A DNA stretch of 46,442 nucleotides from NCBI GenBank assembly GCA_003221005.1, contig QHTZ01000082.1, positions 1 through 46,442 of the forward strand. Reading direction: 5' to 3'. The stretch's first letter is position 1. Every line of letters begins with the position of its first letter. Of the stretch, positions 25,043 to 33,977 are shown piece after piece. Under the pieces are notes generated by a model. It ran no database searches. It saw nothing but the letters and a program-made list of their open reading frames with translations, and was not told the DNA's origin. A program made the translations under genes and the position numbers. This stretch comes from Gemmatimonadota bacterium. GTDB taxonomy: Bacteria; Gemmatimonadota; Gemmatimonadetes; Gemmatimonadales; GWC2-71-9.

Positions 25043-26324
25043 CGCCGTCGCGGAGGCGCGCGGCGGATTCGCAGCGCTCGACTCCTGCGTCCATTGCGGC
25101 TTCTGTCTCCAGGCGTGCCCCACGTTCCTCGCAACGGGCGACGAGGCCGACAGCCCGCGCGGCCGCATCGAGCTCATGCGTGCCCTCGAGCGCGGGGAGC
25201 TCACGGCCGACGACCCCTACGTGGTCGAGCACCTCGATCGCTGCCTCGGCTGTCGCGGCTGCGAGCCGGTGTGCCCCTCGGGCGTGGGCTACGGCCACGG
25301 CCTCGAAGCGGCGCGGGAGCTGATCGCGGCCGCGCGGCCCCTCCCCTGGCTCGCACGCGCGGCGCTCGCCGCCTTGACCACGCCCGGGCTCTCGGGGTTG
25401 GTGTACGCGCTCGCCCGTGCGCTGCGCGTCACGGGGATCCCGGGCTGGCTGGCGGGATGGGGGCGGGTGGGGTTTGCGATGGGAATGCTGGCGAGTACGG
25501 CGCCGACGGGCGGTAAGCGGCGGAATGGGGCGGTACGGGGCGGTAGGAGTCACGCCGCGCCGACCGCCTCTGACCGCCCGTTACCGCCCCTTACCGCCCT
25601 GCTGTTCCGCGGCTGCATCATGGACGGCCTCTTCTCCCATGTGCACGATGCCACGGTCCGCGCCCTCACGGTGAATGGCTACGAGGTCACGGATGTCCCC
25701 GGGCAGGTGTGCTGCGGGGCATTACACGTGCACGCGGGGCTGCGAGACGCCGCCCGGGCGTTGGCGCGCCGCAACCTCAGCGCGTTCGGTGAGGGGGACG
25801 AGCCGATCGTCGTCAACAGCGCCGGCTGCGGAGCGCTGCTGAAACAGTATGGAGACCTGCTCGACCTTACCCCCGCAGCGAGCGCTGGGGCAAGGTTCGC
25901 CGCCCGCGTCCGCGATGTCACAGAGCTCCTGGCCGCGCGCGGCCCAGTGCCGGGCGCACCGCTGGACACGCGGGTGGCGTACGATCCCCCCTGCCACCTG
26001 CTTCACGCCCAGCGCATCGCGGAGCCACCGCTCCAGATGTTCCGCGCCATTCCGGTGCTCCAGCTGGTCGCGACGCCGGACGCCGCGCAGTGTTGTGGCA
26101 GCGCCGGGTTGTTCACGCTGGTGCAGCCCGGCATGTCCCGCGCGGTGCTGGCGCCCAAGGTCGCGTCGCTGCGCGAGGCGGCCCCGCAGGTGGTCGCGAC
26201 CGGCAACCCCGGCTGCCTGATGCAGCTCGGTGCGGGACTGCGGGCGGCGCGCATCCCTGCGCGCACGCGACATCCGGTCGAGCTGCTCGACGACTCGTAT
26301 CGGGCGGCAGGCTACTATGCCTGA
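25032..26324 (+). CDS. glcF: Glycolate oxidase iron-sulfur subunit (GlcF)
   Basis: A 430-residue membrane-associated subunit passing electrons from the flavin subunits. Two 4Fe-4S sites are at the N-terminus: CVHCGFCLQACP and CLGCRGCEPVCP. Two CCG domains follow: QVCCGALHVHAG and QCCGSAGLF, with NSAGCGA and TGNPGCLMQ. Between the ferredoxin part and the first CCG domain, residues about 159-190 are encoded by an inverted pair of 10-bp repeats (GGKRRNGAVRGGR then DRPLPPLTAL), a foreign-looking linker in frame. GTG at 25032 is the nearest start, inside the glcE 3' end. The last 8 bases overlap ygfZ. Confidence 0.92.
   Translation: MPVDAVAEARGGFAALDSCVHCGFCLQACPTFLATGDEADSPRGRIELMRALERGELTADDPYVVEHLDRCLGCRGCEPVCPSGVGYGHGLEAARELIAAARPLPWLARAALAALTTPGLSGLVYALARALRVTGIPGWLAGWGRVGFAMGMLASTAPTGGKRRNGAVRGGRSHAAPTASDRPLPPLTALLFRGCIMDGLFSHVHDATVRALTVNGYEVTDVPGQVCCGALHVHAGLRDAARALARRNLSAFGEGDEPIVVNSAGCGALLKQYGDLLDLTPAASAGARFAARVRDVTELLAARGPVPGAPLDTRVAYDPPCHLLHAQRIAEPPLQMFRAIPVLQLVATPDAAQCCGSAGLFTLVQPGMSRAVLAPKVASLREAAPQVVATGNPGCLMQLGAGLRAARIPARTRHPVELLDDSYRAAGYYA
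25508..25600 (+). repeat. Inverted pair of 10-bp tandem repeats inside glcF
   Basis: The left arm (25508-25548) has four units close to GGCGGTAAGG; the right arm (25562-25600) has four units of the reverse complement (TTACCGCCCC). The reading frame passes through both arms. The same unit occurs at 18621-18650. Confidence 0.9.
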
Positions 26325-27342
26325 CGGCCTCAAGCGCCTCGATCCGCAGGAGGTGACCCCGGTCCTCTTCACGGCGCTCCAGACGGGAGCCGTAATCGGG
26401 CCGGCGGACGTGGGCGTGCTGGCCGTATCGGGTCCCGGCGCGGTGCAGTGTATCCAGGGGCTCCTCACGAACGACATCGAGAAGCCGGGCGACGATGCGT
26501 TCGTCTACGGCGCGCTGCTCACGCCGAAGGGCATGATCGTGGTGGACGGGTGGGCGGCGCGGCAGGGAACGACGGTGACTTTTACCGTTCCGGCGGAGGC
26601 GAGGGAGCGCGCGCTGGCCATCTTCATGCGCGCGCTGCCGCCGCGGCTCGCGCAGCCCCGCGACCAGTCGCCTGAGGTCGCGGTATTCCGGCTTGCGGGG
26701 CCGCAGGCGCTGGTGGTCGCGCAAACCGCGGGACTCGTCCTACCGTCGGCACCGGGACGCGTCACGCGCCCCGCGGCAGGCGCGCCGGCGTGGGCGGTGG
26801 CGCGCGCCAGCGAGCAGGCGCCGTTCACGCTCCAGATCACCGCGCCCGCGTCGGAGGCCGCCCGCGTGACCGAGCGCCTCACCGCGGCAGGCGCACTCGC
26901 CGCCGGCGCCGCGGCGCTCGAATGCGCTCGCATCCTGGCGGGATGGCCGCGGCTCGGCGCCGAAGTGGACGACAAGACGATCCCGCAGGAGGTGCGCTTC
27001 GACGAGCTGAACGGCGTGTCCTATACGAAGGGCTGCTACACGGGGCAGGAAACGGTGTCGCGGCTGCACTTTCGCGGCCACGTGAATCGCTACCTGCGCG
27101 GTCTGCTGTTCGATGCCGAGCCCGCGGACGGCAGTACCGGCGTCGTCCACCTGGATCGCGAGGCGGGTCGCGTGACGAGCGTGATGTGGGCGCCCGAGCC
27201 CCGGATCGCGGGCGGCGGGCGGTGGGTCGGGCTCGCGATCCTCCGCCGGGAGGTCGGGCCCGGCGCCATCGTACGCGCTGGCGGGCGCGACGCGCGCGTC
27301 GTCGAGCTGCCATTCGCGACGCCGTTCATTGCTCCCGCCTGA
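26317..27342 (+). CDS. ygfZ: YgfZ/GcvT-domain folate-binding protein
   Basis: A 341-residue member of the YgfZ family, tetrahydrofolate-binding proteins that help assemble or repair Fe-S clusters of some enzymes. The family signature KGCYTGQE is at 238-245 with the conserved Cys240; the GcvT-like N-terminus has LTNDIEKPGDDAFVYGALLT. The ATG lies 8 bases inside glcF, so the Fe-S subunit and an Fe-S maintenance factor are coupled, a sensible pairing. No gene follows on this strand for about 480 bases. Confidence 0.93.
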   Translation: MPDGLKRLDPQEVTPVLFTALQTGAVIGPADVGVLAVSGPGAVQCIQGLLTNDIEKPGDDAFVYGALLTPKGMIVVDGWAARQGTTVTFTVPAEARERALAIFMRALPPRLAQPRDQSPEVAVFRLAGPQALVVAQTAGLVLPSAPGRVTRPAAGAPAWAVARASEQAPFTLQITAPASEAARVTERLTAAGALAAGAAALECARILAGWPRLGAEVDDKTIPQEVRFDELNGVSYTKGCYTGQETVSRLHFRGHVNRYLRGLLFDAEPADGSTGVVHLDREAGRVTSVMWAPEPRIAGGGRWVGLAILRREVGPGAIVRAGGRDARVVELPFATPFIAPA

Positions 27343-27351
27343 GGGGAAACG

Positions 27352-27381
27352 AAAAGCCCGGGGCAGCTGGCGGTCCCGGGC
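27352..27381 (-). terminator. Terminator of the Met-rich lipoprotein gene
   Basis: On the (-) strand the stem GCCCGGG/CCCGGGC with a 12-base loop is followed by CTTTTC. It lies 28 bases past the lipoprotein stop and could also slow transcription arriving from ygfZ. Confidence 0.65.
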
Positions 27382-27408
27382 ATCGTCTGCGCCACAAACG
27401 GCGCGCGC

Positions 27409-27603
27409 TTACGACTTTTTCTTCGTGGCGGGCGCCGCGGGCGGCGTCATCTTCTTGGACGTGTCCATCATCATGTGCTTCGATGTGTCGCCCATCATCA
27501 TCATTTGATGCGATGTGTCGGCGGTCGAGGCGGCGGGCTTCTGCTCGCCCTTCGAACACCCGGCCAGAGCAACGACGGCCATGACGAATGCGATGCGCTT
27601 CAT
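27409..27603 (-). CDS. Small Met/His/Lys-rich lipoprotein
   Basis: A 64-residue protein with a lipoprotein signal (MKRIAFVMAVVALAGC, lipobox LAGC, lipidated Cys16), so it would be processed by Lgt. The mature part is unstructured and consists of two near repeats, DTSHQMMMMGDTSK and HMMMDTSKKM, ending in PATKKKS. Eight Met and two His in 21 residues suggest binding of Cu(I) or another soft metal in the periplasm; this is inference. It is monocistronic, has its own terminator, and is divergent from the GH38-like gene. Confidence 0.75.
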   Translation of the reverse strand: MKRIAFVMAVVALAGCSKGEQKPAASTADTSHQMMMMGDTSKHMMMDTSKKMTPPAAPATKKKS

Positions 27604-27819
27604 GCGGACGACCTCACGATAAGAGAATGCTCGTTGCAGCGGGGTGTGCGCGCGGCATAAGCTAGCGGTGACCCCTTCGGAGTCAAGACCGCGCCACATC
27701 AGCGTATATTCGGGGCCTCGCCCGATGGCTCGTGACCAGGGCACGGGCGCCACAGGGAGGCCCACCATGCCGGAGACAGGCGGTTTCGGGCTGGGACACC
27801 GTCGCGCCAGCCGAGGGAG
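27604..27819. other. Divergent intergenic region
   Basis: This 216-base gap separates the lipoprotein gene (-) from the GH38-like gene (+) and must hold both promoters. I see no convincing promoter hexamers, operator or RNA motif in it. AGGGAG directly abuts the GH38-like ATG. Confidence 0.5.
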
Positions 27820-30780
27820 ATGACGGACCGGCGCAGCTTCCTGGGCTGGCTCGCTTCCGTGTCCACCGCCGTCGGGCGGTCCGGCCGTCGCGCGAGGAGC
27901 GCACCGGTTCTCACCGTCGACGCGCGGCCCACCGCGCTGTTCCAGCAGCCTGACGGGCACAACAACCTCATACGGCTCACCGTCACCGGGCTCGACGCGC
28001 CGGCGGGGCGGGCGCGAGTCACCGATCGCCGCGGGACGCTCGTAGGCACGGCCGGCCTGCTGCCGGCGGAGAGCGGCACCGTGTTCACGGGCGAGGTCTG
28101 GGTCCCTCTCGCCGGCCCGGCGGAATTTCAGATCGAAGTGCAGGTGGGGAAGCAGCGGGTGGGCCGCCAGCGCGTGCGCCTCGCGCCCCCGCGTCGCTGG
28201 ACCCTGTACTGGCTCTCCGCGAATCACACCCAGATCGGGTACACCGATCTGCAGGAGCGTTGCCTCGAGATCCACCGCGAGAATCTCGACGCCGCGCTCG
28301 ACCGTCTCGCCGCGCATCCCGACTACCGCTGGACAGCGGAGTGCGCCTACCAGGTGATCTCCTACGTGGAGAACCGGCCGCCGGCCGCCGGCGACGCGTT
28401 GCTCCGGGCGATCCGCGACGGCAAAGTGGGCTTCCAGGCGTTGTTCGCGAACGTCCTGACGGGGCTGCTCGACCACGAGACGTACGCGCGCCTCGCGTGG
28501 CCCGCGGGGCTGCTCGCGCGCGAGCATGGCCTGGGCTTCGCGAGCGCCCAGCTCACCGCCGTGCCTGGTCAGCCCCTCACCTTTCCCCTCGTGCTCGCGG
28601 CGAGCGGTGTGCGTTATCTCGCCACGGGCCCGAATCCAGAGCGCGCCCTCCCGCTGCTGCCTCCTGATGAGGCCGCGCGCCACCACCTCACCGGGGAGTG
28701 GACGACGTATCCGCAGCTTTACTGGTGGGAGGGCCCCGACGGCAGTCGCGTGCTGCACTGGCGGGGACTGGACTACGGGGACGCCCTGCGCTTCGGCTTT
28801 GATCAGGGACCGGACGTGATGGCGCACCGGCTGTCCGACTGGCTGCTCTCCAGCCCCGTCTTGGTTTCTCCCGCGTATCCGTACGACGTCGCGCTGTTGT
28901 ACGGGGCGCAGCGCGACAACCAAGTGATGGACGAGCAGCTGATCGGCCACATGGAGGACTTCAATCGGCGGTTCGCATTCCCGCGGATCGTACCGGGGCG
29001 CGCCGAGGATTTCTTTCGCGCGGTGGAGCAGCGGTACGGCCGTGTTCTCCCCGTGCGGCGCGGCGACACCGGCCTCTACTGGGAGGACGGGGCAGCCTCG
29101 ACCGCGGCCGAGCTGGCGCGGTTCCGGAGCACTCAGCTCGCGGCCCGGGCGGCCGAGCTGCTGGGACTATGGGACGATCGCACGGAGCCGCCGGACGCGG
29201 CGCAGCGCGTCCGCGAGCGTGCGGCGCTGCGCCGGGCCGCCTGGCGCGACCTGCTGCTGTTCGCCGAGCACACGTGGGGAGCAGACGTCAGCGTCTCCGA
29301 CCCCGACTCGCGGCAGACTGTGGCGCAATGGGCGTATAAGCGGCGCTTTCTGGAGAGCGGGGCAGCGGCGGTCGCGCAGGAGCTCGTGGACGGCCTGCTG
29401 CGACTCGGCACGAGCACGGCTGCCGGGACTGGCCGCGTGGTGTTCAACGCGTCTTCCTGGCCGCGCAGCGACGTGGTGCACATCCCCGACGGTGCCGGCA
29501 GGCGCCTCACGTACGCCGACCGCGAGCTTCCCGGCGTGGACCTCCCCGACGGCTCCTCCCTGGTGGTGGTGCGAGACGTCCCCGCGCTCGGGTACCTGCG
29601 CCTCAGCGAGACCGACCGGCCGCCCAACCCTGCTGTAGACGAAGGCTCGGCGCTCGAGGCTCAGGCGGGTGGCTTCCACGTGGTCCTGGACGCGCAGAGC
29701 GGCGCGGTCCGCTCGCTCACGGGGCCCGACGGCAAGGATCGCGTCAACCCGAAGGTCTGGGCAGGCGTGAATCAGATGGTGCGCGTCACGGGCGGCCCGC
29801 GTACAGCGCTCTGGACCGGGTGGCCCCGCGACGACCTCGCGACCCCGCCGGACCTGCGCATGGCGCAAGCAGAGCTCATTGCCGCACGGCGCGAGCGTCT
29901 GCCGGGAATCGGCGTGCGCCTAGTGGCCCAGCGGCGGCTCGAGGGCTTCACGAGCCTCACTTCAGTCGTAACGCTGTACGACGAGCTGCCGTGGGTGGAC
30001 CTCGAGAACCGGCTGACGAAGACGCCGACCTTGGAAAAGGAAGCGGTGTACGTCGCCTTTCCCTTCGCGCTCGCCCGGCCCACCGTCGAGATCGAGGTGC
30101 CGCTCGGCCGGATGACGGTGGAGCGCGACCAGCAGCCCGGGAGCTGTCGTGACTGGTACTGCCACACGCACTGGGTGTGGCTGCACGAAGCAGCGGACGG
30201 CGTCCTGTGGAGCGGGCCGGACACGCCCCTGTGCACGCTCGGTGACGTGTTCCGCGGAGCGTGGCACCGGCGGATCGAGCCCGACGGGACGCTGTTCGCG
30301 TATGCGATGCACAACTACTGGCACACGAACTTCGCCGCGCGGCAGGGCGGCGAGGCGAGCTTCCGCTTCCGGTTGTCGCTGCTCGCGCCCGGGGGCGACG
30401 CGGCGGAGCCAGTGCGACGCGGGTGGGCGGCGGCCGACCCGCTGTACGTGAGCGCCCGGTTCACCAACGCCGTCGCAGGGCCGCTCATCGACAAGGACAG
30501 CGCGCTGTTCCTCGCCGACCGCGGCGCGCTGGTCGTGGGCGCCAAGCGCGCCGACGACGGTGAGGGGGCGATCGTGAAGCTGCTCGACGTCGCGGGGACG
30601 AGGCGTCCCGTCGGTGTATGGCCGGCGGCGTACCGCTTTGCGCAGGCCCGCCGCGTGGATTTGGTAGAACACAATGGGGACCCGCTCACGGTCGCGAGCG
30701 ACGGAAGTACGGCGCTCGACCTCGCGGCGTGGGGGGTCGCCGCGGCCCGGCTCTTTACACGGCGTGACCCCGTCCATTAA
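27820..30780 (+). CDS. Tat-exported GH38-like (alpha-mannosidase-like) protein, catalytic residues replaced
   Basis: A 986-residue protein. The N-terminus TDRRSFLGWLASVSTAVG is a twin-arginine signal. The rest follows the GH38 layout: first motif SANHTQIGYTD (136-143), then LTAVPGQPLTF around 247 and EHTWGAD with His484, then beta-sandwich domains. In active GH38 relatives these motifs read HTDIGYT and xDVPG; here the zinc-ligand Asp is Gln138 and the position of the nucleophile Asp is Ala247. The later His is kept. It is thus probably not a normal retaining mannosidase: either a carbohydrate-binding pseudoenzyme or an enzyme with another mechanism. The MoxR-like gene follows by 9 bases. Confidence 0.82.
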   Translation: MTDRRSFLGWLASVSTAVGRSGRRARSAPVLTVDARPTALFQQPDGHNNLIRLTVTGLDAPAGRARVTDRRGTLVGTAGLLPAESGTVFTGEVWVPLAGPAEFQIEVQVGKQRVGRQRVRLAPPRRWTLYWLSANHTQIGYTDLQERCLEIHRENLDAALDRLAAHPDYRWTAECAYQVISYVENRPPAAGDALLRAIRDGKVGFQALFANVLTGLLDHETYARLAWPAGLLAREHGLGFASAQLTAVPGQPLTFPLVLAASGVRYLATGPNPERALPLLPPDEAARHHLTGEWTTYPQLYWWEGPDGSRVLHWRGLDYGDALRFGFDQGPDVMAHRLSDWLLSSPVLVSPAYPYDVALLYGAQRDNQVMDEQLIGHMEDFNRRFAFPRIVPGRAEDFFRAVEQRYGRVLPVRRGDTGLYWEDGAASTAAELARFRSTQLAARAAELLGLWDDRTEPPDAAQRVRERAALRRAAWRDLLLFAEHTWGADVSVSDPDSRQTVAQWAYKRRFLESGAAAVAQELVDGLLRLGTSTAAGTGRVVFNASSWPRSDVVHIPDGAGRRLTYADRELPGVDLPDGSSLVVVRDVPALGYLRLSETDRPPNPAVDEGSALEAQAGGFHVVLDAQSGAVRSLTGPDGKDRVNPKVWAGVNQMVRVTGGPRTALWTGWPRDDLATPPDLRMAQAELIAARRERLPGIGVRLVAQRRLEGFTSLTSVVTLYDELPWVDLENRLTKTPTLEKEAVYVAFPFALARPTVEIEVPLGRMTVERDQQPGSCRDWYCHTHWVWLHEAADGVLWSGPDTPLCTLGDVFRGAWHRRIEPDGTLFAYAMHNYWHTNFAARQGGEASFRFRLSLLAPGGDAAEPVRRGWAAADPLYVSARFTNAVAGPLIDKDSALFLADRGALVVGAKRADDGEGAIVKLLDVAGTRRPVGVWPAAYRFAQARRVDLVEHNGDPLTVASDGSTALDLAAWGVAAARLFTRRDPVH

Positions 30781-30789
30781 TCTCGACCC

Positions 30790-32271
30790 ATGACGAAAGC
30801 CACTACCCTTGGCGAATTGAAGCAGACGGAGTGGGCCAGCCCCGCACGCCTGCGTCGCACCGTGAAGGACGAGCTGCGCGACAACCTGGTCTGCCTGCTC
30901 GAGAACGGGTCACCCCTGTTCCCGGGCATCGTGGGCTACGAGGACACCGTCATCCCGCAGCTCGTGACCGCCGTCCTGTCGCGGCACAACTTCATCCTGC
31001 TCGGCCTGCGCGGGCAGGCGAAGAGCCGCATCCTCCGGGCGCTCGTGCTGCTGCTCGACGAGGAGATTCCCATCCTGGCGGGGAGCGAGGTCAACGACGA
31101 CCCGTTCCGCCCGATCTCGAAGTACGGCCGCGAGCTGCTGGCCGAGCGGGGCGACGAGGCGCCGATCGCGTGGCTGCCGCGCGATTCACGGTACGTCGAG
31201 AAGCTCGCGACCCCCGACGTGACGATCGCCGACATCATCGGCGACGTGGACCCGATCAAGGCGGCCCGGGGCGGGCACCTGCTGTCGGACGAGCTCACGA
31301 TGCACTTCGGCCTGCTGCCCCGGGCGAACCGCGGGGTGTTCGCCATCAACGAGCTGCCCGACCTCGCCGGCAAGATCCAGGTCGGCCTGTTCAACGTCAT
31401 GCAGGAGGGGGACGTCCAGATCAAAGGCTACCCCGTCCGCCTGAACCTCGACGTGGCGCTCGTGTTCACCGCCAACCCGGAGGACTACACCGCGCGCGGC
31501 AAGATCATCACGCCCTTGAAGGACCGCCTCGGCTCGGAGATCGTGACGCATTACCCCCACACGGTCGAGCTCGGCGCCACGATCACCCAGCAGGAAGCGT
31601 GGCTCGACCGGCACGGCCGGCCGGTGCGCGTGCCGGACTTCATCGCCGAGCTGGTCGAGCGTGTGGCGTTCGAGGCGCGGGAGGACAAGCGCGTCGACCG
31701 GCGCAGCGGGGTGTCGCAGCGCCTGCCGATCTCGCTGCTCGAAAACGTGGTGTCCAACGCCGAGCGGCGCGCCCTCCGCACGAAGGAGAAGGTGGTAGTC
31801 CCCCGCGTCTCGGACGTGTACGCCGCGCTCCCGGCGATCACCGGCAAGCTGGAGCTCGAGTACGAAGGCGAGCTCCAGGGGTCGGAGGTCATCGCCAAGG
31901 ATCTGATCCGGCGGGCGGCGGGGAAGACGTTCGAAGCGCGGGTCGGCGGGGCGAACGTCGACGACATCGTGCACTGGTTCGACGAGGGCGGCGCCCTCAA
32001 GATCTCCGTGGACGAGCGCGCCGAGACCTGCCTCAAGGGGTTCAGCGTAGTCCCGGGCCTGCTCGATCTCGTGGATCAGGTGGGACTCGCCGCGAAAAAG
32101 GATCCGCCCACCATGGTGTCCGCGTGCGAGCTGGTGCTCGAGGGGCTCGTCGCCGAGAAGCGCATCTCGCGGACCGAGGAGCTGGGGTACGTGCGGGTGC
32201 GCGCGGAGCCGAAAGGGCCCGGGTACGGGAAGACGGGCGGTGGAGGCACCGGGCCGAATCTGTTTTCTTGA
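30790..32271 (+). CDS. MoxR/ChlI-like AAA+ ATPase
   Basis: A 493-residue AAA+ ATPase. The Walker A loop is GLRGQAKS (72-79); Walker B is in [11 protein letters not shown]; the sensor region is [22 protein letters not shown]. The middle is like magnesium chelatase I subunits. MoxR-type ATPases work with VWA proteins as metal-insertion or maturation chaperones, and a VWA gene lies 3 kb downstream at 35240, so the two probably act together. ATG at 30790, 9 bases after the GH38-like gene. The stop codon overlaps the first repeat of the hairpin at 32270. Confidence 0.92.
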   Translation: MTKATTLGELKQTEWASPARLRRTVKDELRDNLVCLLENGSPLFPGIVGYEDTVIPQLVTAVLSRHNFILLGLRGQAKSRILRALVLLLDEEIPILAGSEVNDDPFRPISKYGRELLAERGDEAPIAWLPRDSRYVEKLATPDVTIADIIGDVDPIKAARGGHLLSDELTMHFGLLPRANRGVFAINELPDLAGKIQVGLFNVMQEGDVQIKGYPVRLNLDVALVFTANPEDYTARGKIITPLKDRLGSEIVTHYPHTVELGATITQQEAWLDRHGRPVRVPDFIAELVERVAFEAREDKRVDRRSGVSQRLPISLLENVVSNAERRALRTKEKVVVPRVSDVYAALPAITGKLELEYEGELQGSEVIAKDLIRRAAGKTFEARVGGANVDDIVHWFDEGGALKISVDERAETCLKGFSVVPGLLDLVDQVGLAAKKDPPTMVSACELVLEGLVAEKRISRTEELGYVRVRAEPKGPGYGKTGGGGTGPNLFS

Positions 32272-32323
32272 GACATCAGACGTCAGACGTCAGGGCTCTC
32301 TGATGTCTGACGTCTGACGTCTC
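32270..32323 (+). repeat. Inverted pair of 7-bp tandem repeats after the MoxR-like gene
   Basis: Each arm holds three heptads of GACGTCA/GACATCA. The left arm (32270-32293) starts inside the stop codon of the MoxR-like gene; the right arm is 32300-32323. The 24-base arms pair with two mismatches, which are G-U capable in RNA, around a 6-base loop. No T run follows. The same repeat word is used at 41764-41832. Confidence 0.92.
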
Positions 32324-32363
32324 AGGCAGTATCTTCTCCCACCGTCCCCCCTTCGGAGTCCCC

Positions 32364-33284
32364 ATGGAAAAGCTCGTCGCCGGCGCGGTCCTGCTGGTTG
32401 TCGCGTTCGGCGTGCTCATCGCCGCCGCCGCCTTCAAGGCACAGCGACCCGGCCCCTTCGTGTCGCTGCTGCGCATCGGCGGCTACGCCGTCGCCCTCGT
32501 GGGCGTGTTCCTGCTGCTCGGCTCCGCGATGGTGGTGATCGATCCGGGTGAAGTCGGCGTGCGGCACGCGTTCGGCTACGTGGCTCCGTCACCGCTCCTC
32601 TCCGGCATCCGGTTCGTGCCGCCCTGGTCGTCCATCGAGCGGTTCTCGACGCGCGAAGAGCAGTGGCCCACGCGCGGCGAGCAGATCGAGGCGATCGAGG
32701 CGCTCTCGAGCGAGCAAATGGGGATGCACGTCGAGGTCTCGATCCGCTGGCAGATCGACCCGATGCAAGCGCCCAAGATCTTCACCGAGATCGGCAACGA
32801 AGACCAGATCCGCGGCGCGGTGCTGAACGCGATCCGCAAGGGCGTGCGCGACGGCATGGTAGAGTTCTCGATCAACGACATCTCGAAGCGCACCCGGATC
32901 GCGAACACCATGGAGGGGCTCGTAGACTCGGCGCTCGTGACGACGCCACGCGCGGGGGGCGGCAACTTCCGCATCGCGACCGTCACCGCGTTCTTCCTGC
33001 GGGATCTCCAGCCCCCCGCTCAGGTCGTCCAGGCGATCAACAACAAGATCGCGCAGGAGCAGCAGATCGAAACCGAGCGGCACCGCGTGGAAGTCGCGCG
33101 GCTCCAGACCGAGCAGCAGCGGCTCTTGAACCAGACCCTGTCCCCCGAAGCGCTCACCAAGCAATGGATCGAGGTGCTGCACGACATGAGGAACTCCAGC
33201 AACCTCATCATCTTCGTGCCGACCGAGGGGGGCCTGCCCTTGCTCAACATCGGAGACCTGCGCAAGAACCTGAGACAGCCCTGA
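32364..33284 (+). CDS. SPFH/prohibitin-family membrane protein
   Basis: A 306-residue protein with two N-terminal transmembrane helices (LVAGAVLLVVAFGVLIAAAAF and GGYAVALVGVFLLLGSAMVV), then an SPFH domain (VIDPGEVGVRHAFG, VEVSIRWQIDP, LNAIRKGVRDG) and a coiled-coil segment at about 225-260 (QEQQIETERHRVEVARLQTE split over the helix). SPFH proteins form large rings or microdomains at membranes and often scaffold proteases. The start ATG follows CGGAG. Its stop shares a base with the start of the kinase-like gene. Confidence 0.9.
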   Translation: MEKLVAGAVLLVVAFGVLIAAAAFKAQRPGPFVSLLRIGGYAVALVGVFLLLGSAMVVIDPGEVGVRHAFGYVAPSPLLSGIRFVPPWSSIERFSTREEQWPTRGEQIEAIEALSSEQMGMHVEVSIRWQIDPMQAPKIFTEIGNEDQIRGAVLNAIRKGVRDGMVEFSINDISKRTRIANTMEGLVDSALVTTPRAGGGNFRIATVTAFFLRDLQPPAQVVQAINNKIAQEQQIETERHRVEVARLQTEQQRLLNQTLSPEALTKQWIEVLHDMRNSSNLIIFVPTEGGLPLLNIGDLRKNLRQP

Positions 33285-33919
33285 TGGCGTCCCCGGTCAT
33301 CACCATCACCCGCCAGTACGCCTCCGGGGGATCCGAGATCGCCCGGCTGGTGGCGGAGGCGCTCGGGTGGGAGGTGATCGACAACGAGTTCGTGGAGGAG
33401 GTGGCGCGGCGCGCGGGGCTCCCGGCCGATGAGGTGGCGCAGCGCGACGAGCGCGCGCCGGGGCTGCTCGAGCGCCTGGCCCGCACCCTGGCGGTCGGAT
33501 CCCCCGAGATGTTCCTGGCGGCCGTCACGGCGCCGCCGGTCGAGCGGGACGAGGCGACGATCGTGAAGGTGACGGAGCGGGTGATCGCCGAGGCCGCGGC
33601 GCACGGGCGGATCGTGCTGGTCGGGCGGGGCGCGCAGGCGGTGCTCGCGCAGCGGCCCGACGCGCTGCACGTGTACGTCGTGGCCTCCAAGCCGTGGCGG
33701 ATGCAGCTGGCAGTGGAGCGCCTCGGCGTGCCGGCCGCGACCGTGGACAAGGCCGTGGACGAGATCGACCACCGGCGCGACCAGTACGTGAAGACCTACT
33801 ACGGGCGCGCCCGGCACGACGTGGTGAACTACGACCTGGTGGTGAACGCGGAGCGGCTGGGAATCGAAGGGGCGGCGGCGGCGATCGTGGGGGAGGCGAG
33901 ACGGAGAGGCTGGAAATGA
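33284..33919 (+). CDS. Cytidylate kinase-like family protein
   Basis: A 211-residue P-loop kinase-like protein of the Cytidylate_kin2 type. It starts ITRQYASGGSEIARLVAEAL, the family's ISRxxGSGGxEIA loop; later IVLVGRGAQAVLA and RMQLAVERLGV and YYGRARHDVVNYDLVVN match the family order. The substrate is not known for this group; it is not the standard Cmk. ATG shares a base with the SPFH stop (TGATG). Its TGA stop (33917-33919) overlaps the first heptad of a repeat pair. Confidence 0.87.
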   Translation: MASPVITITRQYASGGSEIARLVAEALGWEVIDNEFVEEVARRAGLPADEVAQRDERAPGLLERLARTLAVGSPEMFLAAVTAPPVERDEATIVKVTERVIAEAAAHGRIVLVGRGAQAVLAQRPDALHVYVVASKPWRMQLAVERLGVPAATVDKAVDEIDHRRDQYVKTYYGRARHDVVNYDLVVNAERLGIEGAAAAIVGEARRRGWK

Positions 33920-33977
33920 ACGGGGAACGCGGAACATCGTCTGTCATGCCCCGTTCCGCGTTCCCACTTCCGCGTTC
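33918..33977 (+). repeat. Inverted pair of 7-bp tandem repeats between convergent genes
   Basis: Left arm: GAACGGG, GAACGCG, GAACATC (33918-33938). Right arm: CCCGTTC, CGCGTTC, CCACTTC, CGCGTTC (33950-33977). A 13-bp perfect stem can form. The left arm begins in the stop of the kinase-like gene and the right arm ends in the stop of the MFS gene, so both stop codons lie in repeat sequence. Bases 33955-33977 are the exact complement of 23732-23754. Confidence 0.92.

Noticed and set aside
27409-28950. A long (-) frame running through the GH38-like gene into the small lipoprotein
   Set aside because: Only the last 64 residues, from ATG 27603, form a sensible protein; the rest is a shadow of the GH38-like gene.
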